A stretch of 28,310 nt of DNA from positions 1 through 28,310 of the forward strand of contig JADQBA010000117.1 in NCBI GenBank assembly GCA_016903675.1, read 5' to 3'. The stretch comes from Stigonema ocellatum SAG 48.90 = DSM 106950. Its GTDB lineage: Bacteria; Cyanobacteriota; Cyanobacteriia; Cyanobacteriales; Nostocaceae. Each line of letters begins with the position of its first letter. Position 1 is the stretch's first letter. Below are positions 1 to 7,177 of this stretch, piece after piece. Position numbers and translations under genes: made by a program. The notes under the pieces were generated by a model. The model was not told the origin of the DNA. It was given only the letters and a program-made list of their open reading frames with translations, and did not search any database.

Positions 1-64
1 CGGCAAAGACTGGCTTACCACTCATGACATCTGACGATGCAGTAATGATTTGTTGACTCATCAT
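1..64 (-). CDS. DUF433 antitoxin-like protein (N-terminus only)
   Basis: Only the first 21 residues are in the window; the gene runs off the left edge on the minus strand. The visible start reads MMSQQIITASSDVMSGKPVF. The DVMSGKPVFAG-type opening is typical of DUF433 proteins, small winged-helix proteins often found as antitoxins beside PIN-type toxins. An AAGGAAGGAG Shine-Dalgarno sequence lies directly upstream. With two adjacent ATG codons (64-62 and 61-59), the second has the more normal spacing. The family call rests on a short stretch, so it is probable, not certain. Any toxin partner would lie outside the window. Confidence 0.6.
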   Translation of the reverse strand, partial: MMSQQIITASSDVMSGKPVFA

Positions 65-280
65 CTCCTTCCTTCAGCATTGCTAGGCTATATGTATTCT
101 AAAGCATTCTCACGCTTCTGCTTGTAGAACCCTACCCTATCCTCCGCTAACATGATGTTGCGATCGCATTAGACGCTACTCATTCCAAAGGTAATACTGC
201 GTAGGTTTTAAATACTTGAGGTGCCAGAAACCCGGTAACTTTGGCGAAACCGGGTTTCTAATTTTTGCAAAACCTACTGT

Positions 281-825
281 TGCCGTGTTTTGAAGAACAA
301 TCCCCATTTGTTCGGCAATAAATTGATAGAGGTTTTTGAAGATTTCTAAGCGGATTGGGTCGGGTTGAGATGTTGTATTCATTATAAATATGGCCTCAGT
401 TTTCTTTTTATTTGATTTTACTCTCGTCGATATCACGTTGAAAAAATAGCCTTAACGCTCTTTTATTACTCTCGCGCTAATTAAATTTGAAACCCTATTC
501 TCTGGTTAGCGCTGTTTTATGACTCTGGGGTAGAGAATAATCTCATAAAACCCCGACACAGGTGCGGCTAAACGAACAAAGTCCTCGTTGAGTGGGACTA
601 ATCTGAAAATAGGGGTTTCAAATTTAATCTGGCGATAGTAATAAGTATTCATGCAAAATTAGATATACATTTTTTTTATTGTAATAATATCCATTCTTGG
701 TTAGGAAGAGGAACAATCAAAAAACGTTCTGGATGCCTTGAAATTATGTCTATAATTGCCTGAGAATTCGTCACAGCAACAATATCTGTGAATGTACCAC
801 CCCGGTCAGCAAAAACTTTCAACAT
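281..825 (-). pseudogene. Decayed 5-oxoprolinase (HyuA/HyuB type)
   Basis: Two separated remnants lie in the order expected of one gene read leftwards. The first (825-676) starts MLKVFADRGGTFTDIVAV, the phosphate-binding-like opening of the hydantoinase A half of ATP-dependent 5-oxoprolinase. It continues through ISRHPERFLIVPLPNQEWI and then stops at a TAA. The second (about 382-281) contains DPIRLEIFKNLYQFIAEQMG followed by IVLQNTA, the start of the hydantoinase B half, and then runs into unrelated sequence. The intact cyanobacterial protein is about 1,200 residues, so nearly all of the A half and most of the B half are missing. The gap between the remnants holds a palindromic element (463-644). 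The enzyme would have opened 5-oxoproline to glutamate. A functional product is very unlikely. Confidence 0.7.
463..644. repeat. 182-bp inverted-repeat (MITE-like) element
   Basis: The ends are long imperfect inverted repeats: 463-499 pairs with 608-644. The innermost 19-20 bases (left TTAAATTTGAAACCCTATT) match apart from one extra C. The outer part (TTATTACT against the complement of AGTAATAA) also matches. The middle carries no ORF of note but contains further short complementary stretches, so an RNA from it would fold. It sits exactly between the two 5-oxoprolinase remnants. No other copy is seen in the window. Confidence 0.55.
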
Positions 826-939
826 TTTTAATTTGGTGAATGGTCTAAAAGTAGAGTAACAATAGGATTTAGAGTATTGCAACTTCATGTGTGGAAGATT
901 TTGACGACGGGTGTGGATAATTAACTGAATTGCCTTATA

Positions 940-1070
940 TAAGTAGATCGGCACAGAAAAACCGAACTATATGAATGCAAGTAAGGGTTTGTAGTTGCGC
1001 AAAGAGCGCTCATATCTCGGGCGCTCTTTGCGCAACTACAAACCTTTAATTATTCACGCCGACCTACTTA
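940..1070. repeat. 131-bp palindromic element with 24-bp inner stem
   Basis: The outer ends TAAGTAGATCGGC (940-952) and GCCGACCTACTTA (1058-1070) are inverted copies with one mismatch. Inside is a perfect 24-bp inverted repeat, 986-1009 with 1021-1044, around an 11-base loop. Part of the stem (GTAGTTGCGC...GCGCTC) recurs at about 14010-14027 next to another repeat element. The outer motif GCTAAGTAGGTC recurs at 11971. This is a dispersed cyanobacterial palindromic repeat. It could also act as a strong terminator or hairpin in RNA. Confidence 0.65.
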
Positions 1071-1105
1071 GCAATTCTATTTGAGTTTTGAAAATTATTT
1101 TTTTT

Positions 1106-1203
1106 AACGAACCGCCAAGACGCCCCTGTTCGCCAAGAAAAGAAAGAGAGGTTTTCACAAACCGGGTTTCTCTGCGTTCACGAATCCTCCACGGATTGCT
1201 ATA
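1106..1203. repeat. Dispersed repeat fragments downstream of the HTH-PBP gene
   Basis: This spacer is a mosaic of repeat pieces. The core ACCGCCAAGACGCC...CGCCAAGA (1111-1138) recurs at 12040-12066 and, altered, at 14066-14090. The piece ACCGGGTTTCT (1160-1170) recurs near 232-260 and 6420. GGATTGCTATA (1193-1203) is one end of the TATAGCAATCC element family found complete at 8524, 11872 and 26337. No gene is evident. Confidence 0.5.
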
Positions 1204-1212
1204 GCGGATGCA

Positions 1213-3048
1213 TCATATTTTCCATTGCCATTTTTGTTGTTTTTCATCCCATTTTACAGCTACTATTTCTGCTGGAGGATTGAGACGATCGCCATTTCTA
1301 TCAAATTCAATAACTCCCGTGACTCCCTTTACGTGTTTTCTCTTTTCTTTAAAATATTGATTCATGTGTGTAAGTAAAGATTCGTTAACTTTGCTGTGAT
1401 ACTCTTCGATAATTTTCAAAATTATTAACACTGAATCAAAAGCTGTTGCACCGCGCCATGTTAAGTTTTCTGTTCCCCATAACTGAGCGCCTATTTGACA
1501 AAAACTCTGTGCTATAGAATTAGAACTCTCACACCCGTTTTCTTGACTGTGCCAATGCCAAGGAATACAAGCTATAATTTGGCGCTTATTTTCATTGATG
1601 GAATTATACTGGTTTTGCTCATGAATCCAATGTAAAACATTATCATGATAAAAAGTGGCTGACCCAGCTATTAGACAGTTGTTGATATTTAATCGGCTAA
1701 TCAGCCCAGCATTATCGAGGGATAATGGTTCAATTCCTCCATCGGGAATTATGATGATAATATCAACTTCATCTTGTCTAATATCTTTTATATATTTTTG
1801 TAATTTATAAAAATTCTCACTAATATAACTACATTCCTCAATAAAAACAAACCTTTCTTTATATTCTTCGAGATATTTCTTAATACTGTTTCTGTAGGAA
1901 GTACTGTAAGTACTATTTTGATTATAGATAATAGCTACTTTCTTGGGAATTTGACTGGAAATTTTTTGATTCAAATAATCAGCCAATTTTTTAGCATTAA
2001 TACTGTCTTGAGTAGTTAATCTAAAAAAAGATAAGCTTTCACCTACAGATAAATTGGAAAGTTCATTAGATGTACTACTAGAATTTACTAAAATTAACCC
2101 TTTTCGAGCATAAAAATGCAGTGCGTTTTTGGTCATTTCGCTTGAGTAATGACCGATGATAGCAATCAGGTTTAATTGAGGTGCTAAGTCGGCTAACTTT
2201 TCTGCTGTTTGGTTATAGGGTGTGTATAAATTATTAGGGTCATTAACAATGAGAATTTGCAAGGCTATTTGACTACATATCAGAGTCCAAGAGATATTGG
2301 GTCTGATATCATCTAAATTTATCTCTGTGCCTAAAGAAATTTTTTCAAAGCTTGGCAGATTAACTTGTAATTGTATTTGGGCAATTCCTCGCAAAATTTC
2401 GGCAGCGACGTGACCTTGATTATGATAAAATGGGACAACTACAGCCAGAGTATAAATTTTAATCCCTTTTTCATGTAACAGAGATTTTTTATATTCAATT
2501 AAGCAGTTATTAATATAGATTAAAACTTCTGGATTACCAATTCCATAAATTTTTAGTTCTTGATTCCAAGCCATTAAAAAACAATGAAATGCTTGATAGT
2601 AAAGCCCTTGCTGATAAAAATGTGTTCCTTCTATCTGAGATTTAACAATTTCTTGGTTAGGTGGATAAATAAAAATTTGTCTCCCAAAACTTCCTTGAAA
2701 GTTATCACTATTTAATTGAGGAGCAGGATTCAATTTATAACCTTTCTGTGGGTTGAGTAAAAAATTCAGAATTTTCACCCAATTGCCAGCTATGTCCTCT
2801 TGGTCAACGCCCATTAGCTCTGCTATTCTCGGATAAATATTCTTAGTCAGTTGATCTCTAATTTGTTGGGGAGGCAACTTGACTATATGAGCTATTTCTT
2901 GTCGAGAGAATCCCAATAAAGAGTGACAAATAATGAGTCGTTCTAGTTCACTAAGTTTCCTTTTATTTGCAAGAGTCTCTAAATTCTGTAAAAAAAGTTC
3001 AATATTAATAGCTAGCTTTTCTATAACCTGCTGACAACTTTGACACAT
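1213..3048 (-). CDS. HTH domain fused to type 1 periplasmic-binding-protein-like domain
   Basis: This 611-residue protein has no signal peptide and no clear membrane span, so it is probably cytoplasmic. Residues about 31-85 resemble the HTH domain found at the N-terminus of many cyanobacterial signalling ATPases and conflict-system proteins (LSELERLIICHSLLGFSRQE, then a second helical part). Residues 135-190 look helical and TPR-like. From about 197 to the end there is a type 1 ligand-binding fold of the branched-chain amino acid/receptor class: AVVVPFYHN, an IIGHYSSE loop near 298-304, SSSTSNELS at 323-331, FRLTTQDS, and a typical C-terminal GVTGVIEFDRNGDR segment. It stands alone, with repeats on both sides. 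The start has a CxxC pair (Cys2, Cys5). I infer a ligand-responsive regulator or sensor, not a transport component. The ligand and target are unknown. Confidence 0.75.
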   Translation of the reverse strand: MCQSCQQVIEKLAINIELFLQNLETLANKRKLSELERLIICHSLLGFSRQEIAHIVKLPPQQIRDQLTKNIYPRIAELMGVDQEDIAGNWVKILNFLLNPQKGYKLNPAPQLNSDNFQGSFGRQIFIYPPNQEIVKSQIEGTHFYQQGLYYQAFHCFLMAWNQELKIYGIGNPEVLIYINNCLIEYKKSLLHEKGIKIYTLAVVVPFYHNQGHVAAEILRGIAQIQLQVNLPSFEKISLGTEINLDDIRPNISWTLICSQIALQILIVNDPNNLYTPYNQTAEKLADLAPQLNLIAIIGHYSSEMTKNALHFYARKGLILVNSSSTSNELSNLSVGESLSFFRLTTQDSINAKKLADYLNQKISSQIPKKVAIIYNQNSTYSTSYRNSIKKYLEEYKERFVFIEECSYISENFYKLQKYIKDIRQDEVDIIIIIPDGGIEPLSLDNAGLISRLNINNCLIAGSATFYHDNVLHWIHEQNQYNSINENKRQIIACIPWHWHSQENGCESSNSIAQSFCQIGAQLWGTENLTWRGATAFDSVLIILKIIEEYHSKVNESLLTHMNQYFKEKRKHVKGVTGVIEFDRNGDRLNPPAEIVAVKWDEKQQKWQWKI

Positions 3049-3093
3049 ATTCAGGTATACTGCAAACGGTTAATAGGTAGACTTTTGCTCGCG

Positions 3094-3200
3094 CCCTCAT
3101 CCCCTAACCCCTTCTCCCAAAAGGGATTCGAGGAACTAGAGTTGAACGAGAGTAACTTCACCCCTCTCCCAATTCTTGGGAGAGGGGTTGGGGGTGAGGG
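3094..3200. repeat. Intergenic inverted repeat (CCCTCATCCCCTAACCCC type)
   Basis: The left arm at 3094-3120 begins CCCTCATCCCCTAACCCC. The right arm, ending at 3200, is its near-perfect complement (GAGAGGGGTTGGGGGTGAGG). Together they would form a long GC-rich hairpin. This is a widespread cyanobacterial repeat. It lies in the 398-base spacer between the divergently transcribed HTH-PBP gene and ABC exporter. The plus-strand reading frame across it is repeat sequence and is not called as a gene. Confidence 0.7.
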
Positions 3201-3229
3201 AAAATTGCTGTTGGCAGTGAATAGAACAA

Positions 3230-3287
3230 ACCCCCCCTCTCCCCCACTCCCCCCCTCCCCCCCTCTCCCTACTCCCCACTCCTCTGC
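3230..3287. repeat. C-rich polypyrimidine tract
   Basis: Nearly all C and T, built from runs such as CCCCCCCTCTCCCCC and related short tandem units. It ends about 160 bases before the ABC exporter start. The remainder up to 3446 is AT-richer and probably contains that gene's promoter, though I cannot pick convincing -35/-10 boxes. Confidence 0.6.
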
Positions 3288-3446
3288 CTCTAAAATGATA
3301 TTATCAGCAAATATTCTTCAGGGTATGGTATCGCCTCTCTCCAAAGAGCGGGAACAAAATTAAATTAACTTGCAATCATTCACATATGTATATGATTTAC
3401 TTTTCCCCTGGGGACGCAAACTAAATTTGGCTTGTCATCAACCGAT

Positions 3447-5093
3447 ATGAATCTGATTTACTTTCTTTTGCGTTCTTCTTGGGGGATGATGGCGATCGCC
3501 ATCGTCACCGGATTTTTAAGTGGCGGTAGTAGCGCTAGCCTCATTGCCCTCATCAGCAGTGCGACCAGTAGCAGTCCTGCGTCACGCCTCACATCCATAG
3601 CTTGGGGTTTTGTGGGGCTGGCAATAGTTGCACTCGTTACCAGTATCATTTCACAAGTGACACTGGTTCGCTTATCTCAGAATGCAGTCTTCCAACTACG
3701 GATGCGCTTGAGTCACCAGATTCTCGCTTCTGAATTGGGGCATCTGGAACAACTCGGGAATCCCCGACTATTAGCCACCCTCACTGAGGACGTACAGTCA
3801 GTAGCCAACGCAGTTTATGATATTCCTTTCCTCTGTATTGATATTGCCATCGTTTTGGGTTGTCTACTCTATATAACCTGGCTTTCTTGGACAGTATTTG
3901 TGTTGGTTTTATGCCTGATATTGGTGGCGGTGGCTACTAACCAGTGGCTGTTAAACAGAGGACAAAAATTCCTCACCCTTGCCCGTGACGATCAAGATCT
4001 CCTGTTTAAGCATTTTCGCACCATCACTGAAGGAGTCAAGGAACTGAAGCTGCACTACCAGCGGCGTCAAGTTTTCCTGACCAAAGACCTCAGTCAAACA
4101 GCAGCGAACTTACGGCGTCACAACGTTCGCGGTCTGACCCTTTTTGCAGCAAGTACGAGTTGGGGAAGACTACTACTTTTTTTTGCTATTGGTTTTGTAC
4201 TGTTCGCGCTTCCCAATCTCATCACCATTAGCGCCCAAACTCTTTCAGGCTACATATTGACCTTCACCTACTTGATGTTGCCCATGGACAATATTGTCAA
4301 TAACCTTCCCCGTTTCATCAAAGCCGGTATTGCCTTGCAAAAAATCGAGTCGCTGGGTTTATCTTTAGCTGATCGAGCCGAAGTGTCAACGGTTCCGCCT
4401 GACTTTAAGTTTTCTTGGCGTCGCTTACAACTTAAGGGAGTTACCCACACTTACTCTCAAGAGCAAGAAGACAGCAGCTTTATCTTGGGTCCCCTAGACC
4501 TGAAGTTTTATCCGCAAGAACTGGTATTCATCGTAGGCGGGAATGGTAGCGGTAAATCCACATTAGCCAAACTGATTACAGGACTTTACATTCCTGAAGA
4601 CGGAGAAATTTGGTTGGACGACCAGCTAATTAACGAACAGAATCGAGAGTGGTATCGCCAGTATTTTTCAGTGGTGTTTTCTGACTTCTACCTGTTTGAA
4701 GAGCTTACGGGCTTAGAAAGTACACACCTAGATGCTCAAGCTCAAGAGTACCTCAAACTACTCCAGCTAGACCATAAGGTCAAAGTGAAGAATGGCAAAC
4801 TTTCCACCACTGCTCTTTCCCAAGGACAGCGTAAACGACTAGCTTTACTCACAGCATACTTGGAAGACCGACCAATTTATCTATTTGATGAGTGGGCAGC
4901 CGACCAAGACCCTGTATTCAAGGAAATATTCTACACCCAGTTGTTACCAAAGCTCAGGGATAGAGGCAAAACTATACTAGCAATTAGCCACGACGATCGC
5001 TATTTTCACCTCGCAGATCGGCTCATAAAACTGGACTATGGTCAGGTAATTTACGACAAGCAATACTCAGAGGTGGAGAAACAACCTCTTTGA
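3447..5093 (+). CDS. Cyclic-peptide-type ABC exporter (fused membrane and ATPase domains)
   Basis: The 548-residue protein joins about six membrane segments (residues 1-300) to one ATPase domain, the layout of the PvdE/SyrD/YojI cyclic peptide exporter family. The Walker A is GGNGSGKST near residue 364. The signature LSQGQRKRL is near 456, Walker B YLFDEW near 477 and the switch His in AISHDD near 511. The opening MNLIYFLLRSSWG is typical of the family, so I chose ATG 3447 over the in-frame TTG at 3432; neither has a clear Shine-Dalgarno. Such transporters usually export peptides or siderophore intermediates. No NRPS or peptide-maturation gene lies nearby, so the substrate is unknown. Confidence 0.88.
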   Translation: MNLIYFLLRSSWGMMAIAIVTGFLSGGSSASLIALISSATSSSPASRLTSIAWGFVGLAIVALVTSIISQVTLVRLSQNAVFQLRMRLSHQILASELGHLEQLGNPRLLATLTEDVQSVANAVYDIPFLCIDIAIVLGCLLYITWLSWTVFVLVLCLILVAVATNQWLLNRGQKFLTLARDDQDLLFKHFRTITEGVKELKLHYQRRQVFLTKDLSQTAANLRRHNVRGLTLFAASTSWGRLLLFFAIGFVLFALPNLITISAQTLSGYILTFTYLMLPMDNIVNNLPRFIKAGIALQKIESLGLSLADRAEVSTVPPDFKFSWRRLQLKGVTHTYSQEQEDSSFILGPLDLKFYPQELVFIVGGNGSGKSTLAKLITGLYIPEDGEIWLDDQLINEQNREWYRQYFSVVFSDFYLFEELTGLESTHLDAQAQEYLKLLQLDHKVKVKNGKLSTTALSQGQRKRLALLTAYLEDRPIYLFDEWAADQDPVFKEIFYTQLLPKLRDRGKTILAISHDDRYFHLADRLIKLDYGQVIYDKQYSEVEKQPL

Positions 5094-5331
5094 TAAGTTG
5101 CCATACTGAAAACTCCACAAATCTACCCAAAGGAGCAACTTTGTTTTCCTAGTACAAGTAATATCTATATTAGTTCACCACCAGACGCGGTGACAAGCCG
5201 CTTAAATTTCTATACTGTGACACACTCCTACAAGTAAGAATGCGCGGCTTGGTCCGAGTCGTGAGATTCCCTTGAGGCAGGGAAATTTTCTTATGGGTAA
5301 TTCAACGGACTTGATATAGTTATCTACAGTA

Positions 5332-6342
5332 ATGGAAAAATTTTTGGTCACTGGTGCAGCTGGCTTTATCGGCTTTCATTTAAGCCAAAAACTTTTAACG
5401 ATGGGCAAAGAGGTTTTTGGTATAGATAATCTTAACGACTATTATGATGTCAACTTAAAATACGCTAGGTTAGATCAGCTAAAAAATCACAAGAACTTTT
5501 ATTTTCAAAAAATTGATCTGGGCGATCGCACAACCACGGCTGAGTTATTTGCCCATTACTCGCCATCTAAAGTGATTCATTTAGCCGCCCAAGCAGGTGT
5601 CCGTTACTCCGTCTCCAACCCTTATGCTTATCTAGATAGCAATCTCGTTGCTTTCCTCAATGTTCTTGAAGCCTGTCGTCACTCATCGGTAAAACACTTC
5701 CTCTTTGCTTCCTCTAGTTCAGTTTATGGAGCAAATACCAAAAGACCTTTTTCTGTCCATGATAACGTAGATCACCCAATTAGCTTATATGCAGCTACAA
5801 AAAAGGCAAATGAACTCATGGCTCACTCTTACAGCCACCTCTACAGTTTGCCAACAACAGGGCTACGCTTTTTCACCGTCTATGGTCCTTGGGGAAGACC
5901 AGATATGGCACTGTTTTTATTTACTCAAGCTATTTTGTCAGGACAGCCGATAAATGTTTTTAACCAAGGCAAGATGCAGCGAAACTTCACTTATATTGAT
6001 GATGTTATTGAAGCAGTGATTCGCATTCAAGATAAGATTCCTCTACCTAATTTAGATGCAGAAAAATTCACATTAAGCCCTAGTACAAGTCATGCTCCTT
6101 ATAGAATTTATAATATTGGTAGCGAGAAGTCTATTAAATTAGATTACTTTATTGAAGTTTTGGAAAATTATCTTGGCAAAAAGGCAACAAAAAATTTCCT
6201 TCCCCTCCAACCAGGTGATGTGACTGATGCTGATGCGGATGTTCAAGATGTGCAACAAGACTTTGGCTTAAAGCCAAGCATCCCTGTGGAAGTGGGAATT
6301 CCACGCTTTGTGGATTGGTATCGTTCTTACTACCAAATTTGA
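5332..6342 (+). CDS. UDP-glucuronate 4-epimerase-type NAD-dependent epimerase
   Basis: 336 residues, the normal length for short-chain sugar-nucleotide epimerases. The NAD-binding GAAGFIG is at residues 8-14. HLAAQAGVRYS and NVLEACRH follow, then the FASSSSVYG catalytic segment, and the YxxxK pair is Tyr153/Lys157. The segments FFTVYGPWGRPDMA and FNQGKMQRNFTYIDD are characteristic of enzymes converting UDP-glucuronate to UDP-galacturonate. The product would feed exopolysaccharide, lipopolysaccharide or glycolipid synthesis in the cytoplasm. The exact substrate is inferred from family resemblance. It follows the ABC exporter by 238 bases, which hold only a weak inverted pair (5194-5201 with 5244-5251), so it probably has its own promoter. 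Confidence 0.85.
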   Translation: MEKFLVTGAAGFIGFHLSQKLLTMGKEVFGIDNLNDYYDVNLKYARLDQLKNHKNFYFQKIDLGDRTTTAELFAHYSPSKVIHLAAQAGVRYSVSNPYAYLDSNLVAFLNVLEACRHSSVKHFLFASSSSVYGANTKRPFSVHDNVDHPISLYAATKKANELMAHSYSHLYSLPTTGLRFFTVYGPWGRPDMALFLFTQAILSGQPINVFNQGKMQRNFTYIDDVIEAVIRIQDKIPLPNLDAEKFTLSPSTSHAPYRIYNIGSEKSIKLDYFIEVLENYLGKKATKNFLPLQPGDVTDADADVQDVQQDFGLKPSIPVEVGIPRFVDWYRSYYQI

Positions 6343-6365
6343 TTTATACTCTCACCAATCATTAA

Positions 6366-6434
6366 GGAGGACTTGGGGGACAAGGGGGATAAGGGGGACA
6401 AGGGAGAGGGGGTTGTAGAAACCGGGTTTCTGGG
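6366..6434. repeat. G-rich 9-base tandem repeats plus hairpin motif
   Basis: Units of the GGGGGACAA type run from 6366 to about 6410, followed by GAAACCGGGTTTC, a self-complementary motif that recurs at about 232-260 and 1160. It lies just downstream of the epimerase gene. Confidence 0.6.
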
Positions 6435-6517
6435 CTGGAGCTTAATTCAACTGTATAGTGTTATATGCTATATTAAAAGATGAGAAATTAATTCGGTGAC
6501 CGTGTTTGTTTTTAGTA

Positions 6518-6545
6518 TTGACAGGCTTTTCCCTTTTGGTATTTA
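6518..6545 (+). promoter_or_regulatory. Candidate promoter of the RRM gene
   Basis: TTGACA at 6518-6523 and TATTTA at 6540-6545 are separated by 16 bases, close to the sigma-70 consensus. Transcription starting about 7 bases later would give a leader of roughly 50 bases, ending in GGAGAC just before the ATG at 6601. Confidence 0.4.
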
Positions 6546-6600
6546 CAAGCTTGTCTCCGAAATCTAAATCTCTACAAACTTATGATTTTGGAGACAATTT

Positions 6601-6900
6601 ATGTCAGTTTATGTAGGCAATCTCTCCTACGAAGTTACGGAAGATAACCTCCAGGCTGTTTTTGCAGAATATGGCACTGTAAAGCAGATCAAGCTACCAA
6701 CTGACCGTGAAACAGGTCAGTTACGCGGCTTTGCTTTTGTGGAAATGAATACAGAAGATGAGGAAACCGCCGCCATTGATGCCCTTAATGGTTGTGAGTG
6801 GATGGGTCGTGACCTCAAAGTCAATAAGGCTAGACCAAGAGAAGAAAAAAGTTCATTTGATAGTAAACGGGGAAACAACAGCTTCCGTAATCGCTACTAA
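6601..6900 (+). CDS. RRM RNA-binding protein (cyanobacterial Rbp type)
   Basis: 99 residues comprising one RNA recognition motif and a short basic tail. RNP2 is VYVGNL (residues 3-8) and RNP1 is RGFAFVEM (42-49). Both carry the aromatic residues that stack on RNA. The tail (SSFDSKRGNNSFRNRY) is rich in Arg, Ser and Asn and lacks the long glycine-rich region of the cold-induced members. These proteins bind single-stranded RNA and affect mRNA location or stability in cyanobacteria. A GGAGAC Shine-Dalgarno precedes the ATG. Tandem repeats begin immediately after the stop codon. Confidence 0.92.
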   Translation: MSVYVGNLSYEVTEDNLQAVFAEYGTVKQIKLPTDRETGQLRGFAFVEMNTEDEETAAIDALNGCEWMGRDLKVNKARPREEKSSFDSKRGNNSFRNRY

Positions 6901-7177
6901 ATGGGGAGTGGGGAGTGGGGAGTAGGGAGTAGGGAGTGGGGAGTAGGGAGTAGGGAGTAGGGAGTAGGGAGTGGGGAGTGGGGAGTAGGGACTAGGGAGT
7001 AGGGAGTGGGGAGTAGGGACTAGGGAGTGGGGAGTGGGGAGTAGGGAGTAGGGAGTAGGGAATTTTCTTATCATTCCCCATTCCCCATTCCCCACTCCCC
7101 ACTCCCCATTCCCCATTCCCCATTGCCCATTCCCCATTCCCCATTCCCCATTCCCCACTCCCCATTCCCCATTCCCC
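6901..7177. repeat. Heptanucleotide repeats switching strand (GGGGAGT then ATTCCCC)
   Basis: From 6902 to about 7059 the plus strand is an array of GGGGAGT/AGGGAGT units. From about 7072 to 7177 it is mostly ATTCCCC/ACTCCCC, the complementary type, with a short AT-rich break between. The two halves could pair into a hairpin more than 100 bp long. The array lies between the convergent RRM and DegT genes and may act as a bidirectional terminator. Apparent ORFs across it are repeat artefacts. Confidence 0.9.

Noticed and set aside
3040..3363. Plus-strand 107-residue frame rich in Pro and Ser
   Set aside because: It is translated from an intergenic inverted repeat and a C-rich tract and has no protein-like conservation pattern.
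5194..5251. CAAGCCGC/GCGGCTTG inverted pair between the ABC exporter and epimerase
   Set aside because: An 8-bp stem with a 42-base loop is too weak to call an RNA or element without other copies. No tRNA shape is present.
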